Source: Orthonyx spaldingii (lineage: Eukaryota > Chordata > Aves > Passeriformes > Orthonychidae). From it: 64,000 bases of DNA. The stretch spans positions 219,452-283,451 of the forward strand of contig VZTJ01001437.1 in NCBI GenBank assembly GCA_013397795.1. The letters run 5' to 3'. The translations under genes were made by a program, and so were the position numbers. This document shows, one piece after another, positions 41,101 through 54,500 of this stretch. The notes under the pieces were generated by a model that did no database searches, had not been told where the DNA came from, and saw only the letters and a program-made list of their open reading frames with translations. Each line of letters begins with the position of its first letter. The first letter of the stretch is position 1.

Positions 41101-42478
41101 TTTTTTAATGGTGAAGAGCAGCAAACTTTATAGGAAAACTGAGCCAAACTCAGGTTATTTTTATTGTGCGTAAATTGTCCTCTGGTATTGATTCTGACAA
41201 CAGCAGTGCTTGAATTCTGTAGAAATTAGAATAAATGGAGTAAATACTACAAGATATTTTCATTTACTCTCCTCTTATCCCTTAAGAGGCTGTTGGAGGA
41301 AAAAAACCCTTGAGTGTTTTATTGACTTTTTGAACACTTTAGTGTTACTAAATATGAATTTTTTTGTTTTCTTAGAGCACACAGGAGAAGCTGGCAAGCA
41401 GAGAGAAGAGCATGCAAGACAGATTACGCCTGGGGCATTTTACAACAGTTCGTCATGGTGCTTCATTTACTGAACAGTGGACAGATGGCTTTGCATTTCA
41501 AAATCTTGTGAAGTTAGTCAATGCTACGTTCTTAAAATTCTCACTAATTGTTACTTCCCTCTAGTGGATTTTTTTATTACTAATGTTCTAGGATTGAAGC
41601 AGCTTCTCATGTGTTGTATTTTGCTTTGCCTTTTGAAGACTGAGATGCAGTATAGAACTCCATTAATCAGCTGAGGGAATGCTAAGGTTGTGTGTCTTTA
41701 AAAAACAGTTTGGTTTCACTTTGTTTTAACTATCTTTGGAAAAGCATGAAAGTAGTAAATAAGCAGCACATAATTATTCAACTCGGCTAATAGAAAGAGC
41801 TATAAAACTAAATCAGTGATTTTTCAGGAAGCTAACCATGTGTCATTGGTGGTCATTGGGACAGATGAGGTCTGTGAAGTTCTCACTGCTCACATAGGTG
41901 CTACCTGCATGTCCTCATGGCAGCAGCTTTCTCAGGCATCCTGCTCCTTGGTGCTGTGAAGAAGCAGTGACAAATCTGGCAGCCTCAGGGTCTAGTGCAA
42001 GTGGATGGGGGAAAGCAACCACCTGGAAAAGAGCTGCGGTAGCAGGTGTTTCAGCAGAGAGGGGGCCAAGGAAAAGGACTCTGCAGGACTGTCAGAGATG
42101 GTAGTGAAATAATTGTGCAGTGCTTCCAAAGGTGTTCTTTGGTGATGAGTCTGATTTATTGGAGATGCAGATAGATATATAGATAGAAGGATACATACAT
42201 TTTAAAAAGCAATTCACCAAGATTCTAGTTTTTGAAGGGGAGTATTTAGTCTTAACATTATGGGATTGCCTAGCACACTGTTTTTCTAAACAGTCAAAAA
42301 CAGTCTGTAAATGTGTTTTACATTAAAGGTGTAATCCTTTGCCATGCAACCAAACTGATGATGTATTGGGAATGGCCAGATCAAATTCAGTATTTGGCCT
42401 ATAAAAATCGGGTACTCTCTATTGATGCTGTCAGGGGACATTTTTTATGGGAAAAAGAAGGTATCCACAAGCTCAGAT

Positions 42479-42524
<46 letters not shown>

Positions 42525-45500
42525 GGGCAGAAGTCATGCATAACACTTTCAAAAACAAAGAAAGAAACNTTTTTTTTTTTTTTTTTTTTTATTATTATTT
42601 TTCTGGTGCAGAAGTCATGCATAACACTTTCAAAAACAAAGAAAGAAACAAAACCCCCAAAACCAAAAAAACAAAACAAAACAAAAAACCCCCAAAACAA
42701 TAACAACATCAACAAAAAAGCCCACCCCCCAAACCACCATATATTTATAAAAAGTAATTTTTGCCATAACTTCAGCAAAATTTTTCCACCTCATGAAGAG
42801 CACTGGTGTTCTTTTTCCTAGGAAACATTTTCACATGTACAGTAAGTTTTCTAAAATTTTTAAATGCCTTACCAGTTAAAAAGATAGTTCTTGAAAAAAT
42901 GCAAATTGATGAAACTTTAATAAAGCTTTTTTTTGGGGTTTACAGGCAGCAAGAGTGGGTGAATCAACAAAGGGAAGACATTGAAAGGCAAAGAAAGCTC
43001 CTGGCCAAGCGAAAGCCTCCAACTACAAATAATTCTCAGGCACCATCTGCCAATTCTGAACCCAAGCAGAGGAAAAATAAAGCTGTGAATGGGGCAGAAA
43101 ACGATCCCTTTGTTAGACCCAATTTACCACAGCTGTAAGTTTAACATTTCAATCAGTCTTTTACATAAATTCTCAGATATTGTCTGTGTGTGTTCTATTC
43201 AAATAACAGCATAAAAAGACACTTGGTATATTCAGCAGCTATATTCTCACTAAGGACTTGCTGATGTTAGGGAAATTTGCACCACTGTCTATGAAGTTGT
43301 TGCACAATAGCGCAATTTATTTTTGGTAAAGTCACCGCAGAAAGGCCTGTTCTGGGGTTAGGCAATGTTCCTTATGTTATCCTGATCTGCAAGTGTCCTT
43401 ATCCTGCCTTCTTAGTCTTGTAATGTTACTGATACTGATTGAACTTTCCTTCATTGGATAATGTGGCATTGGTTTAAGAGCTCCTTCTTTAGTTAGAGAT
43501 TTTCTTTTCCATGTAACCGTATTTAGTTGACAAAAAATGCTTTTTTCAGCCCTTAGTACCTAAAGTACATTTACAGCCTTTTACTTTTATAGCCTTTAGT
43601 ACCTTTTCAGCCTTTGAAGACATATCTTAAAACAAATGGAAATATCTTTTCCCCCCTTCTGAATGCTGCATCGTGAGACCAACTGTCAGAAGTTACTGAT
43701 CCCATTTCACATGGACAGTGTTGACATTTTTTGTTATTGAAACATAAAATTTGAGAGTTATTAAAGAACTCTCGTTTTTTCTGGGGACATTTTTTCCTGC
43801 AGGCAGGGTATAAGTCAAGGCACACAAAGATGTGTTCTTGACATTTAATTTGAATTTTTATGAAATTGCTGCTTTGAGATGTTAGTTACTGCCCTTGATG
43901 CTAAGAGGGTGCTGCTGATAGTGTATCTGTTCCTAGTTTATTTTTAAGTAAAAAGTAAATAATTAGAGTTAAAAAGACTAACAAATTAATCTGTGTTACT
44001 TTGCAGAAGTAAGCTACATGTATTGAGCATGGTCACCTGTCACCTCTCACGTGTGCAGGCAGTAATTTATACCTCCAGGGATGGAGGGTATAGAAGTTGC
44101 TCTGGTTAGATCTGCAAAATACATACATTTGGACCATCCCTTTGAAGACAGTTGCATGTGTCTTGCATAATGCATCATTCTTAAAATTCAGATTGTGAAG
44201 TTGTTTTGCTGTGACGAAAATATCATGAAAATACACTAGTAAGGCTGGCAATGTGAGCAAATTTTGGTTAGTGTTACTCATGTTCTGGTAGAGAGCTGGA
44301 GAGTTACTGCTTATTGTGACTCTTTAGTACTGCTTAGTGTCTGTGTTTCTTCTTAGACCATAATTAATACTTCTGAATAGTACAGTAAATATTGCTGTGG
44401 TGTTAAAAATGTAATGTGTTTGAAAGTAATCCCTCCCATTATTAAAAGTAATATTTAAGTAAAGGAAAATAGCTGAAAATTAACAGAAATTTTAATTTGC
44501 TAGCTTTTGGATTGCTGCTTTGAGAGATGATAAAATATAAATTTGGGAAAAATTACAGACAACATATTCTAATTTTTAAGTAGGACAAGATTAATTCCTT
44601 GTAATAAACTTTGTAATATTTTCTGGTGTTACATGGTGTTAAATAATTTCCAATTTACTAAAGACTTCGCCAATTTTCATTTCATCTGGCTTAACCAGTT
44701 ACATATTAAATGACACATGAAAATGCTTGCTTGTTATGGAATCACCAGGAAAACAATAAAAATTGTCCTTTTGTATCTAATGCTAGCATAAATGTAAGCA
44801 GTTATTGAATCAAAACTGTTTTGCCTTTAAGTATCATGGTTTGATCATGATATAATCTAGATATGAGATTACTTGCCTATATCATAAGCTTATAAATTTT
44901 GTTTCAGATCTTTAAGAAGATCTGTAATACATCCTGAGATCACAGAACCATTTAGCCACATTATGCTCTTAGGCCTTTACTTGAAAGGGTTTTTTGTATT
45001 TAGGATTTTTTTTATAACTTTGTATAGCAGTATTATGTGTTGACTCCTTTCTGCTTCTCAGTACAGAATTAAATGTTTTGTGTATCTTGGTAAAGCATTA
45101 ATTGTGCACTTCCTTTTAAAGTAAATTTGTCATGTGTTCTGTGTTTCTCTCCTATTACATTGTGCTTATCACTGTTTCTGCATTACTTTGACAGTAATTA
45201 TCTTAATTAGTATAGCCAAATGGAAAAGTTTCTGTTTATATGAGGCATGAGGAAATGCAGAGCTGCTTGAGATTAATGAACTAAACCAGTAGTGAATTAG
45301 TACAACATACATGCAAGTGATTAGGCAGGTCTGCTTTAAACATACAAACAACTTGCTAGGGCTTGTTACCAGGAGGTGTCTTTACCACTGCAATGTTTGC
45401 TTTAAAAAATATCTCCAGCTTCTGGTATTGACAAGACAAAATGATCTATAGCTTTGTAACAATCAGTAGTATGGAAGCTTTTTCTGCAAACAGGTGTCAG

Positions 45501-48500
45501 CTATTTTAAAACAGACTGAAGTTGTTGCCTGAGGCATTCTTAATAAGGGCATTGTTTTAGTTTAGCTGAATATACTGTGGTCTCTGGTAGGAATGTGAAA
45601 GCAGAATTTTTCTGAAGTTATGGGTATAAAAGTGGCCAATTTGCCAGTGTCTTGTGAGTGAATGGTGGCTTGGTGCTTCAAGTAACATTGAACAGATGAG
45701 TCTAAACACTGTCCTGGTTTTCCATCATTCTTTACCTTTTTGTGGCCTAAGCCAAAACCAAAAAGTAGTTTCAATTTTGAGAGTTCTCTTTTGTATTGAG
45801 CAAAGTAATTTTATTAGTCTTATATGAAAGGAATAAATTTAAATGTATTTAAAGAAAAAGTATTTATTTGAAGTAGAAGTTGCCTTCTTAGCCCTGGAAA
45901 AAAGTCTGTTTGAAAACTCTATTCAGAATTCTTTGGAGACATGAGAGAGGATTCTGTAAGATTATAATGCTAGTCCCCACTTTTTGGAAACAGCTCTTAT
46001 TTCACGAGACGGTTACTTCTAGGAGCAATGTTTTATTTGGTTTAGATGGTGGAATCCTTTCTCTGCAGCTTCAGCCATTTCAGTTGTATTCAGTTCCCAG
46101 TCACCTCCTCAGTGCTTCAGCCAGTACTGTGGCTGAACAAATGCATCATTTAGGAGGAGCATTCTGTTCTGTATGGAACAAATAAAAATATTTTCAGGAA
46201 CTTTTGCAGGCTGAAGTGCCAACAATGTGTGCAGGCATTACTGGACAAGTAAAGACAGCTCATTTCCTGAGGCAGCCTCCTTCTAAGGCAAACATGGAAA
46301 CAGTGGGTGAAAAGACATCGTGAAAGGTTTTGACTTGGTTGAAGTTTGTTTGTCCTTGTAGAAATTTGGGGAACTAGAGCGAGAATAAGCTTGGACCAAA
46401 GGAGAAGAGCTTCAGAAACTGTAGCCAAAAGACTTGTATTGGATGTGTATAGGACTGTTTGGGAGCAGGGCTGCATTCTGCTGTGCCTGTGTATCCAGGA
46501 TGATTTTCCAGCTGGGAAGAGGTGGGAAGAGAGATGCTTATAAATGTACCAGGCATGATCATGGGGAAAACCAAGGAACACATGGCTAGTTTGGGGTTTT
46601 TGTCTTGTCTGTACCCACTAATAAAAGAATTTTGATCGTAGAAGAAGGTTCTGTCTGAACTTGTGAGGAAGAAGCGAAAAGAAGACTGGTTATGTCTACC
46701 CATGCATATTGTGTCAGAACCTTTGAAATTTGGTTGTGAAAACATGAAAGTCTGAAAGGCCTATTTTTGCTAATTAAAAAAAAAAAAAGTTTGAATTGGT
46801 GGTAATCAAGCCTTTCAGGCCAGGAAAGCTATCCAGTTTCTTCCAACAACAAGTAAAAGTGGCACATTGTGGCCCTGCATGTCACAAGAGAATTATGCTA
46901 CATACACAGAATATGTCCAGCACATTTTGGGGAATTTCAGGATTTCATTGCATGTGTTTCAGAGTTTATTTGGCTGCAGACAGTTAAAATACAGCATTTA
47001 TTGTACAGTAATTTTGTGCAGGAAAGATCATGGTCAGGACCAGACTGTTGCCACATTAATTCATGCAACCTGTTCCCAGCTGCCCTTCTTCCCCAGTGCT
47101 CCTCAGATTAGCCCCTGGCCTGACTATCCAGCTGAAGATGACAGCAGCCTTGTTTCTGTTTGATGTCCCTACCCTATGCTCCTCAACCTTTCTCCCTCTG
47201 TGTCTGATGAGACCTGAGCGTCTCGGGTGATGGAGGAGCAACCCCATCTGCAGGAAGTGATGGTGTCTTGTGGGTGCCTTGGATGGCTCCCTGAGCAACC
47301 TGATCTAGTAGGTGGCATCCCTGCCCATGCCAGGAGGCTTGGAACTGGATGATCTTCCAACCCAGACATTGTGTGATTCTGGAATTCTGTTTTCAAAAGG
47401 TGCCTCCAGCATGCCACTGCCCTGCTAAAGGTGTGGTGAGTGGATGCAGGTGGAAGGTGGTGGGCTGATGGACAGCAGTCTGGGGTGGTAGGATGTTTTC
47501 AGACTGTGCAGTGGGCTGCTGGCCTACAGCCAGAAAACAGTATGCACACTGTTATTGGCTTGCTGTTCTTTGTTGTGTGCTATTTTAATGCAAAGTACAC
47601 TATATTTTTAGATACAAACTAATAAACTCCCAAAAAAAAGCGCATTTCCAAGTATGAGAGAATAAAGTCTTGTTTTTCATAAGTAAATGAACAAAATCCA
47701 AAGTGACTTTGTACAGCTCTGTGTTTTCTATGCCTTCCTCCGAAATGTGGTGGTCAGTAATGACAGTTTTAGATTGCTGTGAAACATGCTGTGCTTCTAA
47801 TAGAGTTAGATTTGTAAGGAAATAGAAAAATGGAAAACAATCATTTCTTGGGTTATAGCATAGAAACATGGAAAGAGTGACTTTGAATGTTTTCAATATG
47901 ATGTCTAAGTTGTGCTCTGTGCTTGATGGGTATTTCAGAACTTTTTAAAAGGCAATACTTGCTACAGCTTTGTAGGCACTTTGTTACAACTCTATGTGGA
48001 CACTTGAGGTTTTATGAAAAGGACCAGATTTTCTATATTATTTTAGTTTTTAAGGGAATCTGAGGTTTTAGGGCTCTCAGCGTTCACTGAAAAGATCTGG
48101 TAGGTCATGTAATAAACTTCGTATTTTTAGTGTGTTTTACTGGTGGTTCAGCTTTGTAAAGCCATCTAAACACTTACTCTTCTTCCTGAGAAAGACAAAC
48201 TTTACTGTCCATCTTTCTGGAAATGCACAAACCTGTAATTTATACTGTAGACAAGAATCTGGAAACAACAATGTTCAACCTCGTGCACATTGGCATTGAT
48301 CCTTTGTCTTTTTTAACTTTTTAAATCCACATTAGAGTAGTTTGCTGCTTTAATAGAAGTATTGAAAAAGTGTCGGATGTTGTTTTGAGTCATCTAGCAT
48401 GGTCTTGTTGATCTCTGATAATACTAGCAGGAATTAGAGCATTTGTTTGTTATGTTTCTTGCTGTTGCTTGAACTGTACAAAGTCCAAGTGCATTGCCAG

Positions 48501-51500
48501 CTTTCCCAGCTGTGGAGACTCCCCATTTCACATTGGATTTCATGCCTCTTCTTTTGTAGCATACATTGTCTAAACCCAGAGGAGATTCTGCTAGGAAAAG
48601 AATATAAATGTTGGGTCCCAAAATCTGGTAGTAAGAGACCTTTTTCCTTTCTTGGAGAGGCAAATTTCCTCCCTCCATTGCCTTCAGAGTGTTTGGGAAT
48701 GTCTGTTGACTATAATACAAGAGTGCTCTGAATTCCAGTAAGAAAAAAAGATGCAGGGTAACTTTGTATGACATATTTTAAAAGAAGCTATTGCTTCCCT
48801 CTCAGATTCTGGCAGGATGTGATGATGGGTGCTTTTGTCGCCTGATCTGAGTGTTTTCTATATGTTACAGACCCAGAAGGCTGATGAAATAACTACAGTC
48901 TTGTGAGGCTGTTTCCAATTTCTTGAAAATTTAAATGCTGTGGTCAAAAAAAACCCCAGTAATTTCACTGAGATTTGGTTGAATCAGTTTTCTGTCCTGG
49001 TCAAATCAGAAGGTGGGCAGCAAAATTCAATATTTGTAATAACAGGAGTGGAAAGGGCTCTATAAAAGCTTCAGAATTGCCAGATTTTACCTTAAAAAGA
49101 TGCACTCCTTTATCAACAACTTTTGAGACACAATGAAAATACAGGTGTTAGGATTCTGAAAACTGTGGTGAACTTGAAGTTTAAAAGGGAGGAAGAAGTC
49201 TTATAGTCAACTAGATTTCTGCAAATTTTATTGAAGTTGGTTGGCATTTGCTGTAAGAAAAATCTGAATTCATGTCCCTCACCTCTGGGAAAACTACTGG
49301 TGATTCTCAAGACATTCTAGTCCTCAGACTTACAATATGAACAGCATGTATAGCCTTCTAACCATCTTGGGTAACTATCTTCCCAGCTGATAATTGAACC
49401 CACAGAAATATGGACTTTGTGAGAACATGTTATACTATGAGTTTTAGCTCTGTATCATGCAAGAGGTATTAGGTCTGGGTGAAACAATAAAAAGTGTAAT
49501 TTTAATTTCTTTTGTAGGCATTTGTATGAACCCTTTCAAAGAGGCCATACCTCTTTCTCCTTTCTCTTCTTCATATGTGCATGGTTTCTTATCTGGAATT
49601 TAAGTCTCTTGGGTTTATTTTTTGGGTGGTTTGTCTTTTTTTTGTTCATCAGATGGATACTACATGCAGTCGGTTCGCAGGTTTCTTAGTTACTAATCTG
49701 TGCAAACAGTCAAGGTTCTCTGCATGGTAACTGACTTTATGTCTGAGCAAGTCTATAAACTGTGAGGGACCACTGAATTATTTGTAGCCAGAAATTGTTG
49801 AGAAAAGGGAGATGAAAAGAGAACGAGCAAGAGAGTCACATGTGAATTCAAAGCTGAATTTGTGGTTTCATGCAAAATGTAGTGCTAATGAACTTGAAAT
49901 GGATGGTTTTGCACCATCTTCTGTAAATCACAGCTCAGAAATCCAGTGTTATCACTCTTGTCTAATTTCTGAATGTGTTAGAGTTGAGAACCAAGCAGTG
50001 GAGTAGCATCAGCTAAAAACTGGGATGGTGATACGATTCCAGGTAATTACCTAGGTAATTAACAGGCTATCTGGAAGAATTGAAGTGGCTCAGCAGGAGA
50101 GGCAGTTAATATTGCAGAATACCAGACACAGGCATTCTGTAAGTGTATTTTGACCCTGAAATGACAAATCCAAGACATTCAGATGGTTCAAAAATGTACT
50201 TCTTGTACTTCTAGTGGCAGTAAATAACAAGATACTGGATGTAATGTAGTTTTTAAGTAAAAATGCTGTTGTTTTGTTTGCCACCATATAAAAGCTATAA
50301 TTACATGATTTTTTCAATTTTTCAGTTTGACTCTAGCAGAGTACCATGAACAGGAAGAAATTTTCAAACTTCGATTAGGACATCTCAAAAAGGTATGTTC
50401 TTTTAATCACAACCAAACCTATAAAAATTAATATTATCAAAATAAAGAGATAGCTTGTTGAGAGCTGTCTGATTAAAAAACCTAATACTAAATTGCTGTA
50501 CTACTTTATGCCTAATAGTGGCCTTCCTTTTGTTTCTGTTTGTGCAACTTTTCATAAACACTGGGATTGCAGGGGAGCAATTGTGAGTCCATCCAGTGTA
50601 ATACTGTACTAGTTCCTTAAATCCTTCTGAGAGTGCTAACAGTGATGATGCCTTCAATCCTGCTCTTCCCCTTCCACTTTCTGAGCTCTCGTTTCAGAGC
50701 TCAGGGAGCCAGTCAAGTTTGATATATGGGCTTTTTATGTTTGGTTTTTTGGCCTTTAAAAAGGTCCAATTCACAAGCATTGTATTTCTGAATTAATAAA
50801 ACATCATCTGCAATATTCACTTCAGTTGTTATCAGTTAGCATATTACCTATCACAAGAGAACATAGTTTTCCTACTTTTATGGAAAATCTTTTCTCTGTG
50901 TCTTAAAATTATTTTTGCAGTCAGATATTTTACTCTAGTCTTTGACTTTAGAAAAAACCTTTTTTTCTTGAAGGCCATCATTCTAATAAATCTGTATAGT
51001 GAGATAATTATATGAAGAAACTATTGCTCATTCAAGCAAAGATTTTGAGGAATAACCTGCAAAAAGAAATGGCCGTTGATGCAGACAGAAATACCTCAAT
51101 AAGAGTGAAAGAGAAGTACTTCTGTCTGCTGAGTAGTAGTTCCTGAGTTGTTCAGTCTAAACAGGTCATAGTGTTTTTGCCTTTGAAATGTTGTAAGAGT
51201 CTGTTTCAGGCCTGTTCTCTTCAAATGTACAAGCCACCTGTTACAAATCCTACTATAATAATCTGAACTGGGCCCCTCATGAAAGCTGCAGCTGTTTCTA
51301 AAGAATATTACAGGAAAGTACTTGAATCTGTAGTAGAAAATCTGCATATAATTTGCTGGCACTAGTGAAGTACACTGCCCATATAGTTCTTCATTGTTAG
51401 TGGTTTAGAAGCTCCAGCTTGACATGAAATTCTGTTAGGAAATTCTGTAGGGTTTTTTTTTTTTCCCCATGCTTTAACTTTATGGAAGTCTAATGGGAAT

Positions 51501-54500
51501 TTCAAATGATAGATGAAATAAGCTGTTACATGGTTGTTTAATACTGAAATTTTGGTTTCACCTTGAGCATCAATGCTGGAGTACGTTGCAAAAGATGGAA
51601 ATTCCTTGATGAAATGCCAGAGGGGAACCAAATGTTATCCTTAGCAAATCATATTTGAGTATATCTGAAGAAAATAATAAAAATACATTCTTACATTATA
51701 ATTTTTATGTTTGATACAGATTTTGTCATTAACTAAGAAAACCAGTTTTGTTACCTTCATTTTACATGGCTGTATTTCTTCCCTGTGCTTCTTTCCTATT
51801 TACATTTTTTTTCTTCCTTCCTTCAGCATGTGCTGTTTTGCTGACTGCTCCTCTTCCTTTTCACTCTTGAGATGCTTTCCTGGTGCTCCTATTTTTGGTG
51901 CCCTGTACATGCTGCCACCACCAGTTTTCTTTTCCTACTGCTACCCAGGAAATTCTTTTCCAGCTAGTTGCTTTGGTCCTGGAGAGAGGCTCTTGTTTTC
52001 TCACTTCCTTTTATATAGCAGTGACCTGAGGCAGCTAAGCTGGTTCATTCTTGCTTAAAGGTATTCACAGCCTGAGTGTCCTAAATAACAGCTGGAAACA
52101 ATGCAACCAGCCAGTTCTCTTTGGACTAACATTGGCCTATGAACCACATTTTGAGAACCACTGAATTGCATAATATATGAACAAAAACGTCCAAAAGAGG
52201 CATAACTGATGGATTTTTTTTTTTTTGTTAGCCTTTGGGAAAAACATAGACAATTGTGTGTATAAGTGTGTGGCCTTTTGTGAGGGGAGAAGGACTAAAA
52301 TTCTTTGTAAAGGACTACTGGCTTATGAGGAACTGCCTATCATTTCAGGGTATTTAACAGAGAACTGCAGGGATGCGTCTAAATAGAGAAAAAAGACTTT
52401 AACATTATATAAACAGGAAAACCCCCAACTCTTGACATTGGATCTTAGGAAGAATAAATGGTCCAACCAGATCTGCTACCAGATTAGTGCTACTCAGTCC
52501 AGCTTTTAAATTATTAGGAATTTGGTTTTCATTTTCTCATTGGAGGTTCATCTCATGTTTTTGTTTTGGGATGAGAAGGTTTTTCCGTAGCTTATGGGGA
52601 TGGTTTCAGGATATCCACTGAAATCATCTAGTCCAGCCTTCTCGATTCATTGGATATGTGGTTATTTAATATGTTTTAGATCATACAAATGCAGTTGTTG
52701 CTTCAGGATACAGGTTTATGAAAATACTAGCTTTATGGCATTTTCTCTCTACCTTGGTGACTTCTGACTCCATCCCCTTGTGCCATGACTTGTTGCCCTG
52801 TTGCTTTTACCAGCACCACCAGTCTGTACAGTCAGAGAATAAATTGGATTGGAGAACTGATGTAGCTTCTTTCAAAAAACAAATATGTATTGTTTTGTGA
52901 TGCTAGTTTCCTTTTTTCTTTTCTTTCTTCTGTTTGGTTTTTTTTCCCCTCTCTTAAGGAAAAGATTGATTAGTATTCCAGTTTGATATACCATGTGGCT
53001 GTGCAAAAGGCTGTGCCAAAATAACAAGAGATAATGAGGGGTGCTGCTACTAAAAAAGTATATATATCAAATGACAGGCCTTCTTTTACCTTTTCAGCTA
53101 AAATAATTCCATATTTATGAACTTTCTGATATGGACTAATTTTGTCCCCCCTTCCTTCAAATTTTCAAGTTCTAGAGGCACTAACTCTGAAATCAATATA
53201 ACCCTGTCTACAATATCTTTCAACGAGTATGTTTTTCAGTGTGAGTGTAGATACATAGGTTTCCACAAATTAGGCATTATGAATTCTTTATTATTTTAGA
53301 GAAGCGGAATAAATAATTATTTCATTGTTTCCTAATGCATAGCATAAAGATGAGATAAAATTAAGTACTGAAATTAGTTAAGGAATGTGCTCCTACCTGA
53401 CACGCTTCTTTTGAAGTTGCACTTAAAATCTTAGGCAATACACATGCTTAATTTGTAATTTTAATAAGATACAAATGGAAAAATCTTTTCAAATTAGATT
53501 GGTTTTGGTGTCTTTTTTCAGCACCTTAAGAATCTTTCTGCTGCAATGATGTGCTCTTTTATTCTTTTACTTGATTTGCACTTCAGCCTTAAAATATTTT
53601 AGGTGTCTTTTCTTAATCTGTCGGTTTGTATAGAATCTATAATTGCCCGTATCTCAGGTTTTTTTCTTTTCTTGCACATCAATTTCAGACCGCTTCCCAG
53701 ATAATTTATCTCCTTGGCTGAGGTACAAAACCCAGCTGCCTCTCATTTCAAATAGCATCCCTACAGTGCAGAACAAAACCATGAACATCCCATTACCTGT
53801 GGGTTCATGAACAGAAAAATTTCTTGAAACGGGCTTTTGCCTTATCTTGCTGAATTTTTCTGGCTTTAAGAGAAAAGCAGTGCTTTCTTCTAGTTCAGCA
53901 GGGTTTTGTAATGTAATGTTCCTCCATCACCACTAGTATTGATGCAGGGGTAAAAATACCCTTTTCAAATGGGAAGTAAATGAGCTTTTATATTTCCTTC
54001 TTTTCGTTTGCAGGAGGAAGCTGAAATACAAGCAGAACTTGAACGTTTGGAAAGAGTTAGGAATCTTCACATAAGAGAACTGAAAAGAATAAATAATGAA
54101 GATAATTCACAGTAAGAGTCTTTGCTGTCTTAATTTTGCATGTCTGCTTTTAAAGTAATTCTCTAATATCGCATTTTACTTACAGAAGAGAGACTTGTTA
54201 ATTTTTTTTTGGTTCTCTGTGTTTATATATGTATTTTAAACACCAATTTATTTAAACTTAACTAAAATTTCCTACAGTTTGGTAAATTTATTAATGTTTT
54301 TGTTGAATATGCAAGAAATAACATACCTACACAGCTTATATTGAAGAGCTGAAACTTGCTATACCATATTACTAAGCTAAAAAAACAAAAGACTTGTGAG
54401 ACAACTTAATGCAATTCACTTAGCTGATAATAATGCAAGAAAATGGCTGGGAGGGTGATGCACCAGCAACAATTTGGTGCTGCAGTTAAAATTAGTTTTG

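Noticed and set aside
42422..42821. Open frames rich in phenylalanine or lysine
   Set aside because: They come from the poly-T tracts and the duplicated segment around the N, not from a gene.
46150..47417. Cluster of overlapping ORFs of 80-143 codons on both strands in intron 11
   Set aside because: No recognisable protein; part of the block is the CR1 3' end at 47280-47390. Frames do not join through plausible splice sites.
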